From Warburgia ugandensis (lineage: Eukaryota > Streptophyta > Magnoliopsida > Canellales > Canellaceae), in contig CP141126.1 of the NCBI GenBank assembly GCA_035236585.1, positions 71,215,414-71,279,413 on the forward strand: a stretch of 64,000 nucleotides of DNA, written 5' to 3'. Position numbers and translations under genes: made by a program. Positions 1 to 12,046 of the stretch are shown piece after piece. Numbering within the stretch: position 1 is the stretch's first letter; each line of letters begins with the position of its first letter. Under the pieces are notes generated by a model that did not search any database, was not told the DNA's origin, and was given only the letters and a program-made list of their open reading frames with translations.

Positions 1-1443
1 GGATTAGGAATTGGATGGTTTAGATAGAGCTGATAGATACCAAATCATCTTCATGCCACAAGAGGCGCATGAGAAAATTATTAAGGAATTCTTTTTATTG
101 AGAAAGGAAAAACCAAAGGAATGTTGAAGAGGAAGGAAAAACCATAGTCGAAGTGGAACCTATGGAATGATGGGAAGAACAAATCTAGAAAAGAAACCAA
201 ATTTAGAAAGCCTGAATGGGAAGAAGAAAGAGGAAATCAAGAGGAGGAAGGATACTATAAATAGCACCAAGTAGGAAAAGGTTGGGGGAGGACAGAAGTA
301 GAACTATTTTCCATTGTGCAGCTAGTTGAGCTCCACTATGGAAAAACCCAAACTGTAAAGCTTCATCACAATAGCACGGGAAACTAGTTCTCTCTCTAGA
401 TTACGGTAGAAGAAAACCTGAAAGAGACCCATAGAATGAAGAAGAAAACCAAAAAGGGAGACTGAATCATTTCTCATCACTAACCATTCTCTTGTTCCCT
501 ATTCTCTTTTCCTCCTTGTTCACCTCCTTTGTCTCATCCATCATTGTCTTCTTCCTTTGCTTCTCATTACCGTATTCCCCTATTTTTAAGTATGATTTTA
601 ATGGTTTTTTCCACCTAATTTTCCCCATATTTTCCACAGATTTTTCCTTGATCTCTTCCTTCTACAAGTTTTATTTGTTTCATTCAAAACCTAATTTGGG
701 TTTTGTAAAAAATCCCACTCCTTTCCCATGTACATCATCTTTCCTTCAGCTTCTCTTCTTTGTTCGGTTAAAAGAAGGAAGTTTTAAGAAATTTTCCAGT
801 TTTGCTCTTGGAGTCCTATTTTAAATCCATTTGAGTCTCAGTTTTGTCTTTTCCCCTATTTTGTATTATTCTTATCCCTACTTTATTTTATCCCTTTCTT
901 GTTTTGTTCTCAAATTAGTCTAGGAATTAATTAATCCAATCCCATTTGATTAAAGCTTAATCGAATAAATAATTTAGCATTAACCAACAGGATTACTTTA
1001 GTCCCTGATATTCTTTTAATCATATTTCCAAATAATTTTTAGATCTTCATCTGAGGACAAATCTTAGCTGATCTATCAGTTTTGATCCTCATTTTGTCAT
1101 CCAAAAATTTGATCTAAGCTGTCCAAATCTAAATTTCTTTTCTTAGTCTAAATTACCAAATTTTTGGGAGATCTATTTTATTCAGTCAGAGAAATTAGTG
1201 AAGGCTGAATTGAGCAAGGAAAGTTAATTTTTTAGTTGTAGATTTATTTATTTTTTCTTTTTAGTTTAGAATTTTTTACTTTTCATTAATTCAATCATCT
1301 AAATTTTGATTTCATTATTATTTAATTTATAGATAATTAAATTTTATTCAAACTCTATTTTTAATAAGTTGAGTCTCTGTGGGATTGACCTGTACTTGCA
1401 TAAGTTATATAACAATAGCCCATGAACTTGCGGAAAACAACCA
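1..1443 (+). mobile_element. 3' part of an Athila/Tat-like LTR (runs off the window edge)
   Basis: This stretch resembles the LTR at 20681-22535 in the same orientation. Shared blocks include the GGAATTGGATGGTTTA motif near position 7 (near 20912 in the other copy) and the LTR tail near 1375-1425 with GTACTTGCATAA. A plant TATA box (CTATAAATAG, about 255-264) lies where a retroelement promoter is expected. The LTR ends near 1443. The primer-binding site that should follow is absent because a different repeat begins at about 1447. The 110-codon ORF at 492-824 lies in pyrimidine-rich LTR sequence and is not taken as a gene. Seen: the shared blocks. Inferred: the element class. Confidence 0.6.
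255..264 (+). promoter_or_regulatory. TATA box of the LTR
   Basis: CTATAAATAG fits the plant TATA consensus and lies inside the LTR upstream of a pyrimidine-rich leader. It is the presumed RNA polymerase II promoter of the retroelement. Confidence 0.5.
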
Positions 1444-1446
1444 ACA

Positions 1447-1750
1447 GCTATCTTTAAAAGCAATTTTTAAAGAAGGTTTTCTTAAACCATCTTAAAAAAT
1501 ACTTAAAAAGTGAATTATTAAGACAATTTCTAAAACCATCTTAAAAATTAATTTTTAAAGATGATTTTTGAACCGTCTTAGAAATTTAAGACCACTTTGA
1601 AAACCATCTTATTAGTTTAACTTTCTAAAATGGGTGGCTGGAAGACGATTTTGACACCATGTTAGATATATGCTTTCAATCGTCTTAAAAATACTCCAAT
1701 TAAGTAATGCTAGTTCTTTACTCCAATTTAATAGTGCTAGTTCTTTCTTG
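1447..1750. repeat. CACTA-like subterminal repeat block and short tandem duplication
   Basis: Short motifs ACCATCTTA/AAACCATCTT and their complement AAGATGATTTT/CGTCTTA recur in both orientations through 1465-1695, giving many small potential hairpins. This is the usual look of subterminal regions of plant En/Spm (CACTA) elements. At 1696-1750 a unit of about 28 bp containing AATGCTAGTTCTTT is present twice. No terminal CACTA sequence was recognised, so the family is an inference. Confidence 0.4.
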
Positions 1751-2222
1751 TATATCAAAATTTTCATTTTTGAAACTTGTCTTTGTTTTCAAGTACAAAT
1801 TTGCAACAAATTTTAAACTTGGATTTCAGCCCAATTCACCCCCTCTTTGGACCCAAGATATCTAACGAGAAAATAAGCAAATACATGAGAAAGGGCCGGC
1901 TTTGGAGGGAGTCTAAACCAGGTGGTCATTTGTAGCTATAAATCGGAATATCCGAATCAAAGCTTGGATAAACGGAGGAAACAAATTAAACATAACGCTA
2001 ATCCGGTGATTTTTGTTGCCTGATTCACTATTGTAGGCACACTTTTCAGTGAAATGGTCAAAGAATATTCTAGAGAGAATGAATTTAGAATGGAGGCATA
2101 TAGTTTGCCCAAAGGCATAGAAAACCTTGCTTAGACCACTTTTAGGTGTACAACCAGCTAGTATAAGCATTAACATGAAAATCATAAGACGGAAGCAAAA
2201 TCTCCAATACATTATACTTTGA
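1751..2222. other. Intergenic / probable 3' flank of the gene at 2223-2696
   Basis: No supported gene. A 99-codon minus-strand ORF (1913-2212) begins with a hydrophobic stretch followed by LAGC, which looks like a bacterial lipobox by chance. It lies directly downstream of the stop codon of the minus-strand gene and is more likely its 3' untranslated region. Confidence 0.4.
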
Positions 2223-2696
2223 CTACATGAAGCTAGACGAATGATTCACTTTATTCCTCTGGTTGAGATATCTTGCCAGGGCCCTTGATTGTGGAGAGTA
2301 AGGATCACCCCTTTCCCTTGCCTCTCTAAACATGGCTTCGGCTCTCAGAAGAGTCTCTTCCGCACTTTCGATCTGCTCTTTTGTCCAGAACACTACCTTG
2401 TCACCACCGCTCACATCATCAACCGCATCACTATCGGTAGCTCGACTTATGGGCTTTCGAGTATCCGCAAACTCGATCTCTGAGAGTGGAGAAGGCTTAT
2501 GATCATCGTAATAAACCTTGTTACCTGCTTCATTTTCTTCTTGCGCTCCGTCGATTGGCGAACCGTCCCAACCGACGCAGGTTACGTCTTTAAGTGTACT
2601 GATGGTGCTGGAGATGCAGGTCCTTGGCGAGAGTCGCAGGCCCATGCGGGCTACAGAGGACCATGACACCCGGCGTGCTAGAGCTTTGGATTGCAT
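2223..2696 (-). CDS. Conserved-looking hypothetical plant protein, 157 aa, possible organelle-targeted
   Basis: This is an uninterrupted ORF of 157 codons with base composition clearly richer in GC than the transposon-filled surroundings. The N-terminus (about residues 1-28) is rich in Arg, Ser and Ala with no acidic residues, as in mitochondrial or plastid transit peptides. The middle (about 40-90) is acidic and hydrophilic, with an YYDDHKPSPLSEIEFADTRK stretch. Residues about 105-135 form a charged probable helix (EQIESAEETLLRAEAMFREA). I do not recognise a named family and assign no function. The start at 2696 is the first ATG after the duplicated upstream region. A further exon cannot be excluded. 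Intactness amid decayed repeats argues for a real gene, though a recent gene copy is possible. Confidence 0.65.
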   Translation of the reverse strand: MQSKALARRVSWSSVARMGLRLSPRTCISSTISTLKDVTCVGWDGSPIDGAQEENEAGNKVYYDDHKPSPLSEIEFADTRKPISRATDSDAVDDVSGGDKVVFWTKEQIESAEETLLRAEAMFREARERGDPYSPQSRALARYLNQRNKVNHSSSFM

Positions 2697-2782
2697 TCTG
2701 CTTCTTCCTGACCAACTTTTTTGCTTGTTTAAGCTTTGGATTTTGATTGGATTCGGAGGAGTGCTTGCAGGAAGAAACGCCG

Positions 2783-2828
2783 TTGCCTTTAATTGTGATC
2801 CGCCATTGCCTTTAATTGTGATCCCCCA
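2783..2828. repeat. Two-copy 23-bp tandem repeat in the 5' flank
   Basis: TTGCCTTTAATTGTGATC occurs at 2783 and again at 2806, a period of 23 bp. It sits between the presumed start codon at 2696 and the larger 166-bp duplication, and probably falls in the 5' leader of the minus-strand gene. Confidence 0.7.
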
Positions 2829-2835
2829 ATTGTAG

Positions 2836-3167
2836 AAGGAAAGGTGTCATAGACTTTGTATGGCACATTCCAGCTGTTCATGGAGTCCGCTACAAAATGC
2901 TAGATGTTTCTAGCTCCTAAAGCCGAATACGCTTGTGGCTCCAGAAATAAACGAACTTTGTTATTTTGTAGAGTAAGGTATTTTGGTCGTTGAATCCCGG
3001 CAAGGAAAGGTGTCATAGACTTTGTATGGCACATTCCAGCTGTTTATGGAGTCCGCTACAAAATGCTAGATGTTTCTAGCTCCCAAAGCCGAATACGCTT
3101 GTGGCTCCAGAAATAAACGAACTTTGTTATTTTGTAGAGTAAGGTATTTTGGTCCTTGAATCCCGGC
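2836..3167. repeat. Tandem direct duplication, two 166-bp units
   Basis: Units 2836-3001 and 3002-3167 are directly adjacent and differ at only three positions by eye (C/T in CTGTTCATGG, T/C in GCTCCTAAAG, G/C in GGTCGTTG). The block lies 140-470 bp upstream of the minus-strand gene at 2223-2696, in the position of its promoter and 5' leader. The near identity implies a recent event compared with the decayed elements around it. Confidence 0.9.
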
Positions 3168-3356
3168 AGCGCACACGGTCAAGAGCGGATGAAAAATTCA
3201 GCACACTTTTCTTATGTAGGATGAAACTTTATTTTTCGATTTAAGTTATCCATTATGTTCGACGTAACTTAGATAGGCTACAGATTAAATTGGTGTCTTA
3301 GAATAATTTCAACCGCATTTTTTCGAGTAAAGAAATAAAGATCATCTACTTTTATT

Positions 3357-3514
3357 AAAAAAAAGAAGAAAAAAAAGCAGCCTAATATATGAAGCTTCCA
3401 CTAGGGTCTATACTGCACAATATTATCTTGCATTTTTGCAAGAGACTACTTTTACACTTCGAACTTGTGACATATAGGTCACACGGCAACAACTATACCA
3501 TTACGTCAAGGCTC
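3357..3514 (-). mobile_element. Au-type tRNA-derived SINE
   Basis: Read on the minus strand the element begins GAGCCTTGACGTAATGG. It carries RNA polymerase III promoter boxes in tRNA order: box A (TGACGTAATGG, plus 3498-3508) and box B (AGTTCGAAGTG, plus about 3456-3465). It continues with GTCTCTTGCAAAAATGCAAG and a diverged AGACCC.AGTGG block, and ends in GGCTGC plus a T-rich tail (3357-3376 on the plus strand). This order matches the Au SINE family known in many flowering plants. It is diverged from the consensus. No clear target duplication was made out. Confidence 0.75.
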
Positions 3515-4247
3515 TCGTTCAAAACTATCTATATTTATTAATTTTTTAAAAACCAAAACAAGAAGTTAAGAAAGTATGAACGTATCAATAAGTGAGTGCC
3601 TGGAAAATGGCATGCTTAACAGAAAAGGCAAATTTTTGAGAAAGATAGCCACCAGAGTCTTGGGGATTCTGGCAGGCGCCAGAAGTTCGAAGGGAGTGAA
3701 AGTTTGAATCAACTATCTGCCACTTATGGTTATCTAGTGCGCGGGTCATGCATGACGTTGGATTATAAAATCAAACCTATGGTTGGCCTATAACATAAGA
3801 AAATTCATTGCTCTTGTAATCAGGTGGGAAATCCGAATGCAAAAATCCAGCTTTAATGGAAAACAACGATTCGCATGAAATACTCCTGATTAGGGCCACT
3901 TAACAAGGATTGGCGTCTCACAGCCAAAATTAAGATTAAAAAATGAACGGTTTGGATATCCACAGTTGCTTGCTAGCGTAACGAAATTTAGCATATAAAA
4001 TTTACATGTGGCCTGTGGTCATGTTAGTCATAACTTTTATTGCTTCGTATATTTTATCTTAAGTAGTCTACATAATATTATTACGGAATACAGTTTATTG
4101 CACCTGTAACCTGTCTACTAGAGGATATTGCAGAGACTTAGGCCAACATAAGATAAACATTTGGAGATAAATGGTTAGAAAATTTGGATTATTCAGACGT
4201 AGAACCTGCTGGAGAAACCCCTACGATCTAGTTTGATCCACGAACGC

Positions 4248-4249
<2 letters not shown>
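3515..4249. other. Unassigned intergenic DNA
   Basis: No gene, RNA or repeat boundary could be recognised. Composition is AT-rich with scattered short ORFs only. Confidence 0.5.

Positions 4250-4321
<72 letters not shown>
4250..4321. repeat. (GA)n microsatellite
   Basis: A pure GA dinucleotide run of about 36 units. Confidence 0.95.
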
Positions 4322-4324
<3 letters not shown>

Positions 4325-5179
4325 TATCTAGTGTCTACCAATGTAAAAGGAACTCTTAATAAATAAAATTAAGGACAGGGCTCTCAATATGTTCCTTTTA
4401 ACCTAAATTTGTGGTGCTCATTGGACCTCACTAGTACTTTTTTAAATAATATAGTTGAAAATTATTTTTAAAAAATTATTTTAGAGGATTTATATTTAAA
4501 AAATATGTAAAATGGGAAGAGAAGAGGAAATTAAGAGAGAGAAAGATGGGATGGGAGCATGTAACATGTGGCACGCAGGTATGAAAATAAGGTTCTACTT
4601 GATTTCCTTTGTAAGGCATATAAACTATCAGTGATAACATTGGATGTGTGACGCACATGTTAAAACATTGTGTACAGTGAATCAAGTCTTTAAAATGATG
4701 TTTGACCTTCAATGTTAAATATGTTGTTTCACCAATACAAAAAAATAAGGACAGCTATGTAATAACATATTATTACTTTATGCTCAAACAAAAATCCATG
4801 AAAGTTAGATCTCAAGTTATAATAACAATTTCTTACTGTGGATAAAGCTACTCAAAAATAATTTAAAACAAAATTTATATAATATTTCTTTCGTAAATTA
4901 AAACTTTAGTTTAAAAGGCATATAGTCCTGTCATTTAATAGTTTAGGAAGATCATGTTTTAATTCTGTCTTATAAGTGGTCATCACCATCCTTAAGGGAA
5001 GAGTTTGGAGCTGGATATATCCCAAATTGGTTTGAATATGATTTGTAAAATGAAAATTGCTTTGAATAAGAAAATATGTTCTAATAAATTTACTTTCAAT
5101 AGTAGATAGCATAAAAACCCTAAACTTTAGTCATTTTTTCAAATATATCTTGGAATTGGAACTCTATTAGATGAACCTT
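4322..5179. other. Unassigned AT-rich DNA
   Basis: Only short chance ORFs, such as a 78-codon one at 4476-4712. No motif, repeat boundary or gene is recognised. Confidence 0.5.
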
Positions 5180-8077
5180 TGTTGAGAGTATTCCTACAAG
5201 TGCACAGTTAGTCAATTGTAATGTTCCAGGGTCGAATCCAATAAGAGGATATTGTATGGGTCTAAATCACTAAATTATTCTACTCAAATGATCCTAAAAG
5301 ATTTACACTAGAAAGATTACAAGGTAAGGTGATGAATGATGAAATGGATTAGATTTCTTTGAAATAAGGAAATAAACTATGATTGAAGGTTAGGATTAAA
5401 GATCACTTAGACTGCAATTATTTTCTTAGGATGTGGTTTCTTCGAAAATTTAACTTAAAAATCATTGATCATTAAAAACTAAATAGATTATCAAATCCTC
5501 ACTACAATTAATCGAGTATTAATTCCAAGTATTCATCATGAAAGATAATGAAATTGAATAAAAGAATTGTACTAAGGGCAATTCTATCTTTTTCAAATTG
5601 AAATAAATTTTAAATTAAAATGTCTAAGACATTTATGACATTAGAAATTAATTAGCAGTATTCCCTAATGTTATTCTAGGATCACTCTAATCTTAAGAAG
5701 AAAAAAAAAACTAGCCTAACCTAATTTTTAATTTAATATAAATTAATTAAATCTAAATTAAAGTAAGAAAATTTTAAACAAATTAAATTAAGTTGCAACT
5801 AAAGAAAAGAACTATCTTAAAACTATACTAAAATATCTACTTTTTGTTATTTTTTCACTTGCTTATTACAATGATTGAGAAAGAGAAAAAATACAAGGAA
5901 ATCATAGTAAAGATAAAAGAAAAATTAAAACCAAATATTTCTAGTTTTTGAGAATATTCTTCAACATGTCCTTAGCTCATCATATTTCAAATGTATTCAA
6001 GAATCACCATCTCAAATTTCACTAAAATCCTATAAGAATTCAAAGAGAAACCTACCTAGCAGTGCATGACTATAATTTTAGAGACTGTCATCAGCATTTT
6101 ACTTAGAAAAATAAACCTTTAACATTAGTGATTATTAGTGACATTGTCACATGCCAAATTGTTCTATACTTAATTACCTTCAAAACTAGATATTTTAGGC
6201 TAAAATAAAATAAGAATTTAAAGAGATATAAAAGTATTAAATCATAGGAGAGTGTCACTATCAATCAGCATTGTAGATTTTTCTGAGCATGATGATTAGG
6301 GGTACTTTGGCCAAAACTTCCACCACCTTATAGATTGAATTTTTCTTTAAAATGAATTTTCAGTGAAATTTCTTATTTTATCTAACTAGATATCAAGGAA
6401 TCCATCTATATGGTTAGATATTTTTGTAAAGCTAAAAGAGTGAAATATATTTAATATTGAATATGGTAGGCTCATCACAGATAGTAACAGTACATAAAAC
6501 ATACATGTTATTGTTGCCTTCAAGAAATCTCACCAAAAAATCAATGAAATTGTTAGAAACCAATGGTAACTTCTTCCTAAGCCTTAGAAGAATATTTCCA
6601 ATGGATTAGATCATTAAATATAAACAAAAACATGACTAAAATAAGGAAAATCCAAGGCTCTATTTTCTCTTGTAGTAACAATGAAAGAAAAGCAGGGATG
6701 AAGATGTTTTACTTTGCTCGGATCCTCCTCAGGAAAAATTCGTTTCACTTCTTCATGGGTGAGATTAGAGCACTACAAATAGTTTGGATCATTGATTATC
6801 ACCAAAATAAATGCTGGAAGGGAGAAATCTGAAACTCTATTATTGCATACCTATAGGGTAGCAGTAGTGAAACAGAGTTGGCAAAACTGTGAATTTGCTA
6901 TGCTTTCTCCCAATGGAAAATTTTAAAGAGATTAATAGAGAACTTTGTTCTAACTTCTCATTTGTTATATTTAACCTATAGCTCACTATCATTCATAGCA
7001 TTTGGAAGCTAGACTGTTTGTAACAGCAGGTGGAACAAAGAAAAAACACTTCCATGCTATGCTATGGTTGAAACTTCAAAACAGATGAAAGAGAGAGAGA
7101 ATGAGAGACATTCAATGAAAACTTTCTTTCTTTACTTGAAGCTCTTACAAAGAGAAATTACATGAAAATACAAGAAAAATAGTGAAGTAAATTGCTTATT
7201 ACACTAGTGGACTAAGAAGGAAAAGAAGTTTTTCTCTTCCCTCTAATTCTACCTCTTCTTCTTCCTCCTCTCCTCTAATCTTCATCTTTTGATCAAAGTG
7301 AAATGGTTCTAAGTGCTTTCTCTTCATAGCTTTAGTAGCTCTCACTTATCCGCAAAAAGTCAAGTTGCTAGCTTGCTTGTAACTAGCAACTCTCCATATG
7401 GCACATGGCAACAACATAAAACTATCATTCGTAACATCTCCACCCTTCATCCATCCATCTAAATTCAATTACTTAGTTTTGACTTAATCTTCATTTTATG
7501 AGACCATCAAGTGTAGTCCCTCATCATCACATGATATACTATACACTCCTTATCATCCATATGCTATACATATACATTCCCAACTTGTGGGCCCTTGAAG
7601 TGTAAAAGAATCAAGGATTGAGTGGAACACATGCATTATCTCCCACTTTCATACCATAGTGTGAGTGATCTAGGCTTGCATGAGCTTGGTGCTGGAATAG
7701 ATGAGTTGATCCTCAAAGACTTGGGCTTCTACTCCTTCAATTAATAAGATTTGTCAAAATTAGATTGATCTAAGCCGTCCATTTATAATTAAGTTTGATT
7801 GATGAGATAAAATGTTGATTGGCTTAATCTATGCACTTGGATCTTAACATATAACTTATAAAACATATAAAAAACTTAATTAATATTATTTTACCAATGG
7901 TTTTAAACATATTACCTTTGGATGATGATCAAACCCTAAAAATACATTGGATTATGGTTAGCTAGAGATTAATCAATTAAGTACAAATCCATCATAGGAG
8001 TGTATAAATGATCAATCTCATGCACTAAAACAACACAAAATTTAGGAATTTTGGTTATAAAATTAAGCACTCAACGC
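5180..8077 (-). mobile_element. Athila/Tat-like LTR, probable 3' LTR (minus strand)
   Basis: On the minus strand the LTR starts at about 8076 with (C/T)GTTGAGTGCTTAATTTT. This resembles the LTR starts at 20309 (minus) and 20681 (plus). It ends near 5180 after TTCGACCCTGGAACATTAC and TGTGCACTTGTAGG, the usual tail of this class. A G-rich polypurine tract (GGTTGGGGGGTG, plus 8077-8088) abuts the start, and no primer-binding site follows the end, so this is a 3' LTR. Its start is closer to the 20681 LTR than to the 18108-20309 LTR, so the pairing with the latter as one element is uncertain. Confidence 0.6.
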
Positions 8078-8088
8078 ACCCCCCAACC
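8077..8088 (-). other. Polypurine tract before the 3' LTR
   Basis: Minus-strand GGTTGGGGGGTG directly precedes the LTR start. Such tracts prime plus-strand DNA synthesis in LTR retrotransposons. Confidence 0.6.
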
Positions 8089-9894
8089 AGCATTTTGGTA
8101 GGCCTAAGCAAAGAATGCAAAAACCATTTTATTAAAAAATTATCATTTTCATAAGTAATCATAGTTGCATTTAGCCTATGCAATGAGCCCTTGAACCCTT
8201 AGGTTACCCTTAGTAGATGAGTTAAGCATTGTGAGGGTTTGCATTGAATTTACCTACAAAATTTAAAAAGAGTTCAATTCCTAAGTTTATCTCAGAGAAT
8301 TCTCATGTATTAGTCTTCAATAACTTTAGTAAGCTAATAAGAATAGATGAAATGCTCACAACCCTACTCATATGCTAAAGATATTCATTTAAACTTGTAT
8401 CATAGATTGTAGTGTGTGTACAATTAACATATAAATAACCATTGACTTCTAAGTAGATTATTATTCATAATTTCATCAAAAATACGTTTTGGCCTCAAAT
8501 CTCATAGTTTTAATGTACATGTAGGAATAAAGCTCTCAAAAAAAGGGTCAAAAGTGTCTCTCAATTATATGAGTAGAGTTTTGAAATTCTAATTCCTCAC
8601 ACATATTTGAAAGAAGAAAGGTACTAAGGAATTATTCTAATCCTTTTAGAAAATCATGTTATTACCAATAGAAATTCAAGCAATATCACACCCTCATTTC
8701 TACCTATTTACTTCCCATCAAGGCCATATATAGACTAGGATCAATAGGTCTTTATCTATGATGAAACATAGGCTAAGGATAAGGTGATGAAAAGATCTTA
8801 ACTAGGATAAAACATAGGCTTAGGACAAGTTTAGAAAAGAAGGGTATAAGGATTTCAAAGGTTCAAAATTGTATAGAGGTCTTCAATGAATGTCTGTTAG
8901 GACAACTTTTTCTTTTGGGGTTGTACTTAAAGTGAATTTCTATTTCATATTTTTGTCTTTCTCTTTCAATTTCAATTTTTTCACTTTTTTTTATGGAAGA
9001 AAGACTACTCATTTTTCTCACCTCTTTAACTTTTTGTCCTTTTTTTTTTGAACTTTTACTAACTGTACCCATTTTGACAATGGGTAATGGATATTTGTTT
9101 TACAAGCTTGTTTTGGGTTATGGTAAATGGGGTTAAGAAAGAAAAGGCTTGATAATAGGCTCAAAAGAGCTAACTAATGGTATGATATACTAGGTAGGCT
9201 TTATATCTCTAGGCTTAGCAAGGATGACATATATCTTTTCCTAGGTTTTCTAAAGCCTATTAGATTTAATAAATTTTTTGGAATTAAAGCTATTACTCCT
9301 ATTTATTCTTGATGTTTAACTAAAACAAGGATAACAAGATCACACTAAGTTATGTATGTTGAAGAAACTGTAAAATTACTTATAACGCTCTAAAAGAAGG
9401 TAGTCTCTAAATCTCACTTAGTTATAGGTCTCCACTGATTTTCTTCAGGGTCTCTAAGTCATACCTCTCTATTAGTCTTGATTATGTGCTATGTGTAAAT
9501 AGTTTATGAGAATTAACTTTCATAAAATGCTTCAACACATGAATGATACACAAAACTAATCATATGCCTTCCCATTAAGATATGAAAATAGTGGAATTAC
9601 TAAATTATGAACATCTTATTCTCATCATAGTAAGGGACTCTACCTTAAAAGTTTTTTTTTTTTTTTTTTCAAAAGAAAACAAACTTAAGAAAATTCAAAA
9701 TCCTTATATGCATCTACACCCCCAACCTGAATGAAACATTGTCCCCAATGTTTGAAAACATAGGATCCTATATGAAAATTTAGTGATGTAGACTTTAAAA
9801 CCCTGGGTTGCCTCCCAGTAAGCACTAAGTTTAATGTCTTCAGTTGGACTTTAACAATTGAATTTACAATGTGTAAGATAGGCATTCAGCGGAT
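8089..9894 (-). mobile_element. 3' internal non-coding region of the Athila/Tat-like element
   Basis: Two landmarks typical of the 3' internal part of this element class are visible on the minus strand. One is CTTACTGGGAGGCAACCCAG (plus about 9803-9822). The other is ACATTGGGGACAATGTTTCA followed by GGTTGGGGGTG (plus about 9722-9754). A block at about 8160-8250 is also found, in the opposite orientation, at 63482-63560. No reverse transcriptase, RNase H or integrase sequence is present between the protease remnant and these landmarks, so pol is deleted or was never carried. Confidence 0.55.
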
Positions 9895-10190
9895 CAAAGA
9901 TAGATAATGGTAGTAGAACTTGTGGAATTAAATCTTCAATTATGTTGCAAGAATCATCAAGATCTAATTATTGATGGTTGACATTGAGCTCAACTTTCAT
10001 ATTGCCAAAGGATAATTATAATACACCATTTCTACAATTTATGATTGCATTGGACATCGCTAAGAATGGACGTTCAAGAATCACTGAGATTTGACTGTTG
10101 GGGTCTACTACAGGTTGGGTATCTAGGACAATGAAATCGACAAGGAAATAAAATTGGTCCACCTATATTAATACATCATCAACCATACCA
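9895..10190 (-). pseudogene. C-terminal part of a retrotransposon protease (retropepsin)
   Basis: Conceptual translation on the minus strand gives GMVDDVLI, then VDQFYFLVDFIVLDTQPVVD, then NSQISVILERPFLAMSNAII. This is the standard sequence following the retropepsin active site in Athila/Tat Gag-Pro proteins. Stops interrupt it. The preceding half (ending in RSIKIP) lies at 14575-14796, and the 4.2-kb LTR at 10192-14415 separates the two halves. The reading frame then runs into the non-coding 3' region without an RT domain. Confidence 0.8.
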
Positions 10191-12046
10191 CTATGACACT
10201 TTGGGTTTTTCATGAAATTTTTTCGTGTTTATTTCTAAAGATAGCACCTCTAAATTTTAAAATACAAAAAAACAATGGAAAATTTTTGTTTGAAATTCAT
10301 TTTCCCAAAAGCCCGGATGTCACCTTTATGTTGACACTATACATACATATATATATATATATCGTTTTCTAGAAGATAGAAATTCATTTCTTAAAATAGG
10401 ACCCATCCAATGGTTCACTATACAGCCCCTATAACATTATATTAAATGTCCAATATCACAATTCAAATGACTAACCACACAATACAAAATCTTTAATAAA
10501 ATGTGTACCTAACTGCAGGAGTATAGTTGCTAGATTCCTCTTCTTGTGTATATCTTCTCCTATCTATTTGTATCTAAGATATTGTAAACATAAAACATTT
10601 ACAACATCTCAGCAAGCTATGCTTGGTAAGGGAGTTTAAGAAACATGCTAAATATTAAGATACATTAATTATTCCATAGTAATTAGAGTATTTATTTTCA
10701 TAGCAATTTTATTGAATGGGATTTACTATATGTTTCACATTTCAATAATCCATTTATAAACCACATATCTACATATTTCATAATCATTAACAATCCATTG
10801 ATGAATCAATTATTAGCATGTTTCATAATTGTTGATATCTACATGTTTCATAATTATAAGTAATCCATTGATTTATCAAACATCTTTAATTATTATTTGT
10901 TATCTAAATAAATTAATCCAATTCCATGAACCATACTCTCCATAACAGTTCTACTCATTCATACACCCATATAAAACTTATATGGAACTGCGCCCGCAAT
11001 CATATACATTTAGCATATGTACACATATATGGAAATTGTTAAAAGACATACAAAATTATGAATATAATTAGTAAGTCTCCAAATCTATATCCCCAGACTA
11101 TACTGGGTTTCAAAATCATACCCCTCCTCATGTGAGGTTCATAATCATTCAGCCTTTGTTGGTATATTAGTATAATCCTCATGCCCTTCACTATACAGGG
11201 TCCACAATCTTTCAGACACTGCTAGGAAAACAACATAAGGCATATCATCATGCCATATCATATAAGCATCTCATAATTCCATCATATAAGCACTATAGTG
11301 CATCAAATATAAGGACTACTATGCCGCATTCTAAATATGTATAGCACACCCAGATAACTACATAATAATCCATTGATACCAATTGTGGAAATAACAAAAT
11401 CTATGTTTGCATGAGGGAACCATGGTTGTTATAGTGGTAGCCTTCCCATGATTGTCCCACCCAATGTTTAGCCTCTCATTGGGCATGGTATCCATCATAT
11501 AATAAATTTCAGAGAGCGGGTGGCCAAACCCTACAACTCTCCTAACATAGCATCCCCAGGCCTATGCCTGTCTAAAACAAAACTCTCAGGCCACCATGCC
11601 TGGATGTAAAATAATCATAATAGTAGGTAATTCACCTGTCCATTTATTTCATAACAAGAATAACATCCTCACATATTTGGTGATAACCCACCAAGAATGT
11701 ATCCTACAAACCTAGACTCATACATCATCAATACTGACATGGTACCCATGTACCATAAACATAATTTCACAATTCACATATATGATGTACAAGTCATAAG
11801 CTTTAGTTATAACATGCAATTCATTTAATTACATTATTTTCATTACTACAATTTAAAGCATGTCGAATATAAATCATACCATTTGAGTTTCATAACATCT
11901 GTAAGCAGAAATAAGATCATGTTTAGAACATGCATCTTATTATTTAGACATGATGTCTAAAATTTCCACCTACTTCGTATGACGTGCTTATTCGATTCCA
12001 CTAGCTTTAATCGCCCTCTTCTTCATGACCCACCATGCACTTCAAT

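Noticed and set aside
1913..2212. 99-codon minus ORF with hydrophobic start and LAGC, like a lipoprotein signal
   Set aside because: Plant nuclear context; it lies directly downstream of a gene on the same strand, and the lipobox is a chance match.
10340..10362. Short TA run as a possible promoter or satellite
   Set aside because: A simple AT repeat with no associated gene.
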